Below, in pieces: positions 1-5,710 of a stretch of 6,354 nt of DNA (positions are counted from its first letter, which is position 1; each line of letters opens with the position of its first letter). Below the pieces are notes generated by a model that was not told where the DNA came from, did no database searches, and saw only the letters and a program-made list of their open reading frames with translations. Location of the stretch: NCBI GenBank assembly GCA_025361465.1, contig JANYAG010000100.1, positions 1-6,354 of the forward strand, written 5' to 3'. The position numbers and the translations under genes were made by a program. This stretch comes from Gemmatimonadota bacterium. Its GTDB lineage: Bacteria; Gemmatimonadota; Gemmatimonadetes; Gemmatimonadales; GWC2-71-9.

Positions 1-2594
1 CGTTCGACGAGCCAGGGGTGATCTACGCCACGACCATGCGGCATTACGCACCACCGGCGTACTCCGAGGATCGCTTGCGGACTGCGCAACTCGGTGCGAC
101 GCAGCGCGCCGACACGGGCCGCACCGGCACCGCAATCTATCGCTCGACCGACAACGGACTCAGCTGGCAGGAAGTGAAGACCGCCGGGCTGCCGCGGCTC
201 ACCGGGCGCACTTCGATCGCGGTGGCGATGCAGACCAGGGCACAGCGCCTCTACTTCATCACCAACGGTGGCCTCTACCGTTCCGACGACGCCGGCGTCT
301 CGTGGCGCCAGATGGCGGCCGACGACGGGCGCATCCGCAACGGGCAGGGTGGCTACAGCAGCGGGGTCTATGTCGACTCGAAGAACCCGGACGTCGTCTA
401 CACGCTGAACACGGCGAGTTACAAGTCGGTGGACGGCGGCAAGACCTTCACCGGCTTCAAGGGCGCGCCCGGCGGCGATGATCCGCAGCAGTTGTGGATC
501 GACCCCACCAATGGCCAGCGGATGCTCTTCGGCTACGACCAGGGACTCATCGTCACGCTCGACGGCGGCGGCACCTGGAGCACCTGGTACAACCAAAGCA
601 CTGAACAGGTCTACCACGTGGCCGCTGACCACAGCTTCCCTTACTGGGTGTACGCCACGCAGCAGGATGCCGGCGCGATCCGCACGCGCAGCCGGGGCAA
701 CTACGGCGCGATCACGATGTTCGACTGGAACTCGGTGAACGGCTGGGAATGGGGCACCATGCTCCCCGATCCGCTCAACCCCAACATCGTCTACGCCAGC
801 GGGGGCGGAATCGTCAAGATCTTCTACCCCAGTGAGCAATGGATCAACGTCAGTCCGGCGATTGACCCGGCCGCCAAGGCGCGCGCCACCTCGTCGGCTC
901 CGATGGTGTTCGCCCCGTGGAACCCGCGCCAGTTGATCGCCGGACTCAACTACGTGGTAAGCACGGTGGACGGCGGGGCGCACTGGACCAAGATCTCGCC
1001 GGAACTCGGCATCCCGAAGGGACTGGATTCCACGGCGGCCGCCAACGTGACGAATGGACGTGGCGCGATCGAATCGCTGAGCGCGTCGAGCGTGGCGCCG
1101 GGCATCATCTGGGCTGGCACCAGCAACGGCCTGATCCACGTCACCCAGGACGGCGGCAAGACGTGGAACGACGCCACGATTCCCGGATTGCCGATCCCGC
1201 GACGCGCGAATGTCTCGGCGATCGACGCCTCCTACCATGCGGCCGGCACGGCCTACGTCGCCATCGAGTACCTTCGCGGCGGCGACCACACGCCGTACCT
1301 CTTCCGCACCCGCGACTTCGGGAAGCACTGGACCAAGATCGTGGCCGGACTGCCGAGCGGCGAGGCGGGCGGCAGCTTCATGCGGGTGATCCGGAATGAT
1401 CCGAAGAAGGCGGGACTGCTCTTCGCCGGCTCGGAAAGCGGCGTGTACGTCTCGTTCGATGACGGCGATCACTGGCAATCCTTGCAGCAGAACCTGCCGA
1501 ACTCCCCCGTCCGCGATCTGGTCGTCAAGGACAACGACGTCATCATCGGCACCCACGGCCGCGGGATCTGGATCCTCGACAACATCGCGACGCTTCGGCA
1601 GATCACGCCCGCGGTGGTGGCGGACGCGGCACATCTCTTTGCTCCGGGTGCCGCGGTGCGGGTACGCCGCAACGTCAATGCGGACACGCCGCTTCCTCCC
1701 GAAGTCCCCTACGCCCTCAATCCGCCCGACGGCGTCATCATCGACTACTGGCTGGCAGCCACACCCGCGGGCATCGTCCGGCTCGATGTGCGCGACGCCG
1801 CCGGGGGCCTGGTACGGCATTTCTCGACTGCGCCGATCGTGCCGGTGCCGGAAGCAGCGCGGCCGCCACACCCAAACTTCTGGGTGGCCACTCCGACTCC
1901 ACTCCCGACGGCTGTCGGCACCAACCGGGTCACCTGGGACCTCCGGCGCGATCCGCCGCCGGTCTTCTCCCATGGCTTCGGGATCAACGCCAACCCCGGC
2001 CTCACCCCCGCGTCACCCGAAGGTGCCCTGGTGTTGCCCGGTGTGTATACCATCACGCTCACGGTCGACGGGAGGACCAGCACCCAACAGGTCACCGTGA
2101 AGAATGATCCCCGCTCGCCTGCCTCAATGCTGGCGCTGCGGGCACAGGATTCACTTCTCGTTCGCATCACTACGGGGCTGTGGGCGTCGTGGGATGGCTA
2201 CCAGCGGACGGTCGCGCTTCGTGACGCGGTGACCAAGGCCACCGCGGGAGCCCCGGCGCCAGCCGTCGCGGCGGCAACCAAGGCCTTCCTGGCGACGGTG
2301 GATTCCGCCGCGCAGTCAGGCGAGGGGCGCCCGAGCCCCACGGCGCCGCCGACGTTCAAGGGGGTGAACGGGACCTTCGCGGGCCAGTTGGGCGCGCAGG
2401 ACAACGCCGACATGGCCCCCAACCCGCCGATGCGCGCCGCGCTCACGAAGGCATGCCAGGACCTGGTGGCGGTGCAGGCGCGCTGGCTGCGGCTGCTCAC
2501 GACGGACCTTGCGGCCTTCAATGCCGTGCTGATTCGGAACGGGGTGGCAGCAGTCGTTGCGCCGGGAGCGGCCGGCACGCCCGGACACTGCTAG
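1..2594 (+). CDS. Asp-box (BNR/sortilin-VPS10-like) beta-propeller 'glycosyl hydrolase' protein, 5'-truncated
   Basis: The reading frame is open from base 3 with no stop (F-D-E-P-G-V-I-Y-A...), so the gene begins left of the window; the GTG at 18 is an internal valine codon, not a convincing start. About 864 residues are visible and the stop is TAG at 2592-2594. Eight Asp-box motifs (S/T-x-D-x-G-x-x-W/F) occur near 141, 276, 420, 552, 957, 1138, 1302 and 1446, the mark of BNR/sortilin-type beta-propellers; the third has F in place of W. The propeller closes with GTHGRGIWILDN (about 1549-1584), typical of large bacterial proteins annotated as 'glycosyl hydrolase' or 'WD40/YVTN/BNR-like repeat protein'. 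The C-terminal 330 residues look like an Ig/FlgD-like beta segment (PGVYTITLTVDG, then VTVKNDPRSP) followed by an Ala-rich helical tail. Relatives are usually exported; any signal peptide would be in the missing N-terminus. No catalytic residues can be assigned, so enzymatic activity is unproven. The symporter lies 147 bases downstream on the same strand. Confidence 0.85.
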   Translation, partial: FDEPGVIYATTMRHYAPPAYSEDRLRTAQLGATQRADTGRTGTAIYRSTDNGLSWQEVKTAGLPRLTGRTSIAVAMQTRAQRLYFITNGGLYRSDDAGVSWRQMAADDGRIRNGQGGYSSGVYVDSKNPDVVYTLNTASYKSVDGGKTFTGFKGAPGGDDPQQLWIDPTNGQRMLFGYDQGLIVTLDGGGTWSTWYNQSTEQVYHVAADHSFPYWVYATQQDAGAIRTRSRGNYGAITMFDWNSVNGWEWGTMLPDPLNPNIVYASGGGIVKIFYPSEQWINVSPAIDPAAKARATSSAPMVFAPWNPRQLIAGLNYVVSTVDGGAHWTKISPELGIPKGLDSTAAANVTNGRGAIESLSASSVAPGIIWAGTSNGLIHVTQDGGKTWNDATIPGLPIPRRANVSAIDASYHAAGTAYVAIEYLRGGDHTPYLFRTRDFGKHWTKIVAGLPSGEAGGSFMRVIRNDPKKAGLLFAGSESGVYVSFDDGDHWQSLQQNLPNSPVRDLVVKDNDVIIGTHGRGIWILDNIATLRQITPAVVADAAHLFAPGAAVRVRRNVNADTPLPPEVPYALNPPDGVIIDYWLAATPAGIVRLDVRDAAGGLVRHFSTAPIVPVPEAARPPHPNFWVATPTPLPTAVGTNRVTWDLRRDPPPVFSHGFGINANPGLTPASPEGALVLPGVYTITLTVDGRTSTQQVTVKNDPRSPASMLALRAQDSLLVRITTGLWASWDGYQRTVALRDAVTKATAGAPAPAVAAATKAFLATVDSAAQSGEGRPSPTAPPTFKGVNGTFAGQLGAQDNADMAPNPPMRAALTKACQDLVAVQARWLRLLTTDLAAFNAVLIRNGVAAVVAPGAAGTPGHC

Positions 2595-2613
2595 AACTCA
2601 TCGACGTCGCGCT

Positions 2614-2635
2614 CCGCCGGTGCACCGGCCGGCGG
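2614..2635 (+). repeat. Inverted repeat, stem A (7 bp)
   Basis: CCGCCGG (2614-2620) pairs perfectly with CCGGCGG (2629-2635) around an 8-base loop, starting 20 bases after the propeller-gene stop. It cannot form together with stem B (2627-2665), because both use 2629-2635. By itself a 7-bp GC stem is weak evidence in DNA this GC-rich; its interest is in the ordered overlap with the next two stems. Confidence 0.4.
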
Positions 2636-2665
2636 CAGTCCAGTGGTCCTGGATCGCCGCCGGCC
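2627..2665 (+). repeat. Inverted repeat, stem B (10 bp plus inner stem)
   Basis: GGCCGGCGGC (2627-2636) is the exact reverse complement of GCCGCCGGCC (2656-2665). Inside, after one A-C mismatch and a G-U pair, TCCAG (2639-2643) pairs with CTGGA (2649-2653) around a 5-base loop, giving one continuous 39-base hairpin. It begins 33 bases after the upstream stop and could end or protect the propeller-gene mRNA, but no T-run follows it directly. It excludes both stem A and stem C. Confidence 0.5.
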
Positions 2666-2700
2666 CATGTTGCGCCGAGCACTCGGGCCGCTTTGCTTTC
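2661..2700 (+). terminator. Possible weak terminator / attenuator stem C with U-rich tail
   Basis: CGGCCC (2661-2666) pairs with GGGCCG (2685-2690) across an 18-base loop, and CTTTGCTTTC (2691-2700) follows at once. A GC stem followed by a U-rich stretch resembles an intrinsic terminator, though the loop is long and the U-run is interrupted. It shares 2661-2665 with stem B, so the two are alternatives. Its position upstream of the symporter would allow it to attenuate read-through from the propeller gene. Confidence 0.3.
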
Positions 2701-2741
2701 GCGCTCCTCCTCCATTCCACTCCAGACCAGGCTGCTTCCTC

Positions 2742-4637
2742 ATGCAACTGCAGCTCCTCGACTGGCTCATCGTGCTGGCGACGCTGGCGATCTGTTTCAT
2801 TCCGGCGCTCTTCTTCGGCAAGCGCGCGGGGAAGAACACCTCGGAGTTCTTCGCCTCCGGGCGCTCGGTGCCGTGGTGGCTGGCGGGCCTCTCGATGGTC
2901 GCGACCACCTTCTCCTCCGACACCCCCAACTGGGTGACGCAGCAGGTGCGGCAATTCGGCGTCGCGGGCAACTGGCAGTGGTGGGCGTTCGTGCTGACCG
3001 GCGTGTCCACGGTGTTCTTCTTCGCGCGGCTCTGGCGCCGCTCGGGGGTGATGACGGACCTGGAGTTCTATGAGCTCCGCTATTCCGGCACGGCGGCTTC
3101 CGTGGTGCGCGGCTTCCGCGCGGTCTACCTGGGTCTCTTCTTCAACTGCTTCATCATGGGGACCGTGACGCTGGCAGGGTGCAAGATCGCCAACATCCTC
3201 TTCGGCCTCCCCCCCTGGCAAACCATCCTCGTTCTCGGCCTGCTGAATGTGGTGTTCGCGGCGCACTCCGGGCTCTGGGGCGTGCTGGTCATCGACATGG
3301 TGCAGTTCTTCATCAAGATGACCGCCGTCATCGCGGCCGCGATCTTCTCGCTCAAGGCGGTCGCGATCAAGACCGGCGTCGGAACCGGGGCGTGGGCCGG
3401 GCTCACCAAGCTGGTCAGCATCCTCGGCGGGCAGCAGGTCAACATGACCAACGGCACCCCCGTGCTCTCGCCGATCGACGGCCGCGGCCAGCCGGTGCTC
3501 GACCTCCTTCCCAACTTCGGGATGAGCGAGCTGGCGCTGATGATCTTCATCGTCCCGATCGCGATCGGCTGGTGGGCCAACTGGTACCCCGGCGCCGAAC
3601 CGGGCGGTGGCAGCTACATCGCGCAGCGGATGCTGGCGTCCAAGTCGGAGAAGGACTCGCTTGGTGGGACGCTCTTCTTCAACCTCGCGCACTACGTCCT
3701 CCGCCCCTGGCCCTGGATCATCACGGCACTCTGCTCGATCGTGATCTTCCCCGAGCTCAAGGATATCCAGCTCGCCTTTCCCAACGCCGACGTGCGGCTC
3801 ATTGGCCACGACAGCGCCTTCCCGGCGATGCTGAAATTCCTGCCGGTGGGTTTCGTCGGGCTGATGGTGGGCGGCCTGATCGCGGCCAACTCCTCGACCA
3901 TCCTCACGCACCTCAACTGGGGCTCGTCGTACCTGGTGCACGATTTCTACCGCCGCTTCCTCAAGCGGGGGGCCTCGGAGAAGCACTACGTGAACGTCGG
4001 GCGGGTCTGCACGGTGGGGCTCTACGTCTGCGCCGCCGGCCTGAGCCTCGTGCTCACCTCGGCCCAGGACGCCTTCGAAATCCTGATCTCGATCGGCGCC
4101 GGCACGGGCCTGCTCTACCTCTTGCGCTGGTTCTGGTGGCGGGTGAGCGCCTGGTGCGAGGTAGCGGCCATGGCGAGTTCCTTCACGATCTCGCTGGTGT
4201 TCTTCATCATGAAGAAGAGTGGGCATCCATTGCCGTTCGCCAACACCGTGATCTTCTCGGTGGCGTTCACTACCGTGTGCTGGCTGATCACCGCCTTCGT
4301 GGCGGAGCCCACCAGCCGCGAGAAGCTGATCTCCTTCTACCGGAAGGTGCATCCGGCCGGACCGGGGTGGACCGCGATTCGCATCGAGGCAGGCGTCAGC
4401 GAGGCCGAAGCCGCACTGCATGGCGATCACATGGGCATGGCAACGCTGGGCTGGATTTCGGGCTGCCTGACGATCTGGTCCTCGCTCTTCGCGATCGGCA
4501 ACTTCCTCTATGGTCGCACCACCGCAGCCGCGGAACTCGGCGCCGTCTTCCTGATGAGCGGGATCACCTTGCTCTGGGTGGTCAATCACCTGTGGGACAA
4601 GAACACCCCGGTCTCCGTGCCGGCAGAGCGCCGCTAG
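2742..4637 (+). CDS. Sodium:solute symporter (SSS/SSF family) permease, substrate unknown
   Basis: A 631-residue inner-membrane protein that would couple Na+ entry to uptake of a small solute. It has roughly 13-15 hydrophobic segments: near residues 5-25, 43-63, 79-99, 125-150, 159-205 (two), 261-283, 311-337, 362-388, 420-464 (two), 472-490, 500-520, 566-590 and 594-616. The segment containing S385-T386, followed 15 residues later by D-F-Y (401-403), aligns by eye with the PutP helix carrying the Na2-site Ser-Thr pair (S340/T341), which supports Na+ coupling. The region TTFSSDTP (55-62) sits where the family has its unwound first core helix. At 631 residues it is longer than PutP (about 500), with a hydrophilic insert (about 525-565) and two further C-terminal helices. 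ATG 2742 is preferred because a hydrophobic helix starts at once; only a weak AGG at 2729-2731 serves as ribosome site. ATG 2643 or 2667 are alternatives. Substrate cannot be read from sequence; sugars, amino acids and sialic acids are all known in the family. Confidence 0.9.
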   Translation: MQLQLLDWLIVLATLAICFIPALFFGKRAGKNTSEFFASGRSVPWWLAGLSMVATTFSSDTPNWVTQQVRQFGVAGNWQWWAFVLTGVSTVFFFARLWRRSGVMTDLEFYELRYSGTAASVVRGFRAVYLGLFFNCFIMGTVTLAGCKIANILFGLPPWQTILVLGLLNVVFAAHSGLWGVLVIDMVQFFIKMTAVIAAAIFSLKAVAIKTGVGTGAWAGLTKLVSILGGQQVNMTNGTPVLSPIDGRGQPVLDLLPNFGMSELALMIFIVPIAIGWWANWYPGAEPGGGSYIAQRMLASKSEKDSLGGTLFFNLAHYVLRPWPWIITALCSIVIFPELKDIQLAFPNADVRLIGHDSAFPAMLKFLPVGFVGLMVGGLIAANSSTILTHLNWGSSYLVHDFYRRFLKRGASEKHYVNVGRVCTVGLYVCAAGLSLVLTSAQDAFEILISIGAGTGLLYLLRWFWWRVSAWCEVAAMASSFTISLVFFIMKKSGHPLPFANTVIFSVAFTTVCWLITAFVAEPTSREKLISFYRKVHPAGPGWTAIRIEAGVSEAEAALHGDHMGMATLGWISGCLTIWSSLFAIGNFLYGRTTAAAELGAVFLMSGITLLWVVNHLWDKNTPVSVPAERR

Positions 4638-4647
4638 CGCACGGCGC
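4628..4647. repeat. Hairpin centred on the two convergent stop codons
   Basis: GCGCCG (4628-4633) and CGGCGC (4642-4647) are perfect reverse complements around the 8-base loop CTAGCGCA, which contains both stop codons. CGCTAGCG (4632-4639) is also an 8-base palindrome. No T-run follows on either strand, so a classical bidirectional terminator is not supported; a weak pause or 3'-end stabilising stem is possible. Confidence 0.4.
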
Positions 4648-5689
4648 GATGGGCCGAGATGATGGCCTCGAGAAGCGGGGCTGCCGAGAACCGCACCGGA
4701 TCGGTGCACGGCAGCCCCGTTTCGCGCGTGGCCGCCTCGCACGCGGCCAGCGCCGCGTGATCGTCGAGATCGTAGGTGTTGAGCGCGATGCCAATCACCC
4801 TGGTGGGGTGCACGGCGCTGCCGATCACTTCATACATCCGCACATACTCCGAGAGCGGCGGGATCCTGAGCCACGACGCTTCGCGGTAGTCGCCGATGTA
4901 CCGACGACTCGCCTGATGGCAGAGGATCATCGCGTCGGGACAGGCGCCGTGCATCAGGCCGAGCGTGACACCGCTGTAGCCGGGGTGATTGAGGCTTCCC
5001 TGCCCTTCGACGAGCACGATATCGGCGTCCTTCGCCCCCTTGCGCACGAGCCACTCAGCCGCGCCGGCGATGAAGTCGGCGGCGACCGCATCGACCGCAA
5101 TCCCCCACCCTTCGATCATGATGCCGGTCTGCCCGGTAGCGACGAAGCGGGTTCGCAGTCCACCCGCGTTGAGCTCCTGCACCAGCTGCAGCTGCGCCGT
5201 CATCTTGCCGACGTTGCAGTCGGTGCCAACCGTGAGCACCACCAGGGCATCGACGGCCTTGGCCAGGCCCGACGCCACCGGGAGGTTCGGTGGCGGCCGG
5301 CGGATGTCATTGATGGTCCGTTGGTGCTTCGTGGCGGCCGCCGCGAGGACGGGATCGTCGGCAAGGAAGCTGTGCAGCCCACTCACGATGTCGCAGCCCC
5401 CCTCGAGGGCTTCGAGCAGCCAGTCGCGCCAGGCCCCCGGCAGTCTCCCGCCGACGGGGGCGATCCCCACCAACACGCAGGTGGCGCCGAGCGCGAGCCC
5501 TTCGCGCACCGACGCCACCACGGGAATGTTGCCCCCGAACCCCAGCACCTGCCCTGAGACTTGCCCGGCCAGCCGCCGGTCGAGCACCGCCACCACCCGG
5601 TCGGGCTGGTAGCGGATCACCGAGTTGGCGGTCTTCGACGTCATCGGCCCGAAGTCGCCGTCGGCGAGGATCAGGTACTTCGGTGCCAT
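4634..5689 (-). CDS. dgcN: DUF1611 / DgcN-family protein, probable N-acetyltransferase (D-glutamate)
   Basis: A complete 351-residue protein from ATG 5689; a GTG at 5695 would add two residues. It has the DUF1611 layout: an N-terminal Rossmann-like part with TSKTA (17-21), then a P-loop NTPase-like part with GTDCNVGKMT (155-164), resembling the GTDTxVGKT loop of dethiobiotin synthetase. It continues with GQTGIMIEGWG (186-196), VEGQGSLNHPGYSG (227-240) and a C-terminal TGLPCTDPVRF (324-334). Length and motif order fit the family. Members named DgcN acetylate D-glutamate in a catabolic route with the racemase DgcA; that role is transferred from family knowledge. No dgcA-like gene is in the window, so the substrate could be another amino acid or a cell-wall-derived compound. 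It lies about 20 bases downstream of the pspA homologue on the same strand. Its TAG stop (cta at 4634-4636) overlaps the symporter's. No signal peptide or membrane helix is visible, so it is probably cytosolic. Confidence 0.82.
   Translation of the reverse strand: MAPKYLILADGDFGPMTSKTANSVIRYQPDRVVAVLDRRLAGQVSGQVLGFGGNIPVVASVREGLALGATCVLVGIAPVGGRLPGAWRDWLLEALEGGCDIVSGLHSFLADDPVLAAAATKHQRTINDIRRPPPNLPVASGLAKAVDALVVLTVGTDCNVGKMTAQLQLVQELNAGGLRTRFVATGQTGIMIEGWGIAVDAVAADFIAGAAEWLVRKGAKDADIVLVEGQGSLNHPGYSGVTLGLMHGACPDAMILCHQASRRYIGDYREASWLRIPPLSEYVRMYEVIGSAVHPTRVIGIALNTYDLDDHAALAACEAATRETGLPCTDPVRFSAAPLLEAIISAHRAVR
4672..4723 (+). terminator. Nested long hairpin, candidate symporter terminator inside the antisense of dgcN
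   Basis: CGGGGCTGCCG (4676-4686) and CGGCAGCCCCG (4709-4719) form a perfect 11-bp stem. It extends outward through G-U (4675/4720), A-T (4674/4721), A-T (4673/4722) and G-C (4672/4723), for 15 pairs in all. Inside, GCACCG (4693-4698) pairs with CGGTGC (4702-4707) over the 3-base loop GAT. The structure begins 35 bases after the symporter stop and includes TTT at 4720-4722, as expected for an intrinsic terminator of the + strand transcript, although the T-run is short. On the opposite strand the same bases encode roughly residues 323-340 of the DUF1611 protein. I infer termination or 3'-end protection from structure and position only. Confidence 0.5.
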
Positions 5690-5694
5690 CGCCA

Positions 5695-5710
5695 CGGCGC
5701 GCCGGCGCCG
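5695..5710 (-). repeat. Hairpin filling the pspA-dgcN gap
   Basis: CGGCGC (5695-5700) and GCGCCG (5705-5710) pair perfectly around a 4-base loop. The hairpin takes up all 15 bases between the pspA-like stop (5711-5713) and the alternative GTG start of the next gene, and adds that codon's first base. No purine-rich Shine-Dalgarno sequence is visible before GTG 5695 or ATG 5689, so the downstream gene may depend on ribosomes arriving from the pspA-like gene. Confidence 0.4.

Larger units (their letters stand above)
2595..2741 (+). other. Intergenic spacer / symporter leader with overlapping inverted repeats
   Basis: This 147-base spacer follows the propeller-protein stop and precedes the preferred symporter start. 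No clear promoter boxes are visible. It holds a 12-base palindrome CCGGTGCACCGG (2617-2628) and three overlapping potential stems, listed separately. The symporter frame is open back to an ATG at 2643. Those extra 33 codons are Arg/Pro-rich and unlike an SSS N-terminus, so I treat them as non-coding leader. Confidence 0.6.

Noticed and set aside
18..20. GTG as the true start of the propeller protein
   Set aside because: The frame is open to the window edge with family-like residues (FDEPGV), and the propeller would lack its first blades and its signal peptide.
2643..2741. Upstream ATG giving the symporter 33 extra residues
   Set aside because: The extra residues are Arg/Pro-rich with no resemblance to an SSS N-terminus, and the segment coincides with the inverted-repeat leader. 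A start at 2742 leads directly into the first membrane helix.
2453..3073. Possible + strand gene of 206 codons bridging the propeller-symporter spacer
   Set aside because: It overlaps the ends of both supported genes out of frame and has shadow-like Arg/Ala/Gly composition without motifs.
4628..4647. Classical bidirectional intrinsic terminator at the shared stops
   Set aside because: The stem is only 6 bp with an 8-base loop and no T-run on either side; the stronger terminator candidate is the structure at 4672-4723.
2598..4742. Open frame of 714 codons on the - strand, antisense to the symporter
   Set aside because: Its translation is dominated by R, G, H, E, D, A and P with no hydrophobic core or known motif, while the + strand frame encodes a clear SSS transporter. 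In GC-rich genes with G/C third positions, long stop-free shadow frames are expected.
3179..5557. Open frame of 792 codons on the + strand crossing the symporter and the DUF1611 gene
   Set aside because: It runs through two well-supported genes in another frame and strand, and its composition is Arg/Gly/His-rich low complexity with no domain; it is a GC-driven shadow.
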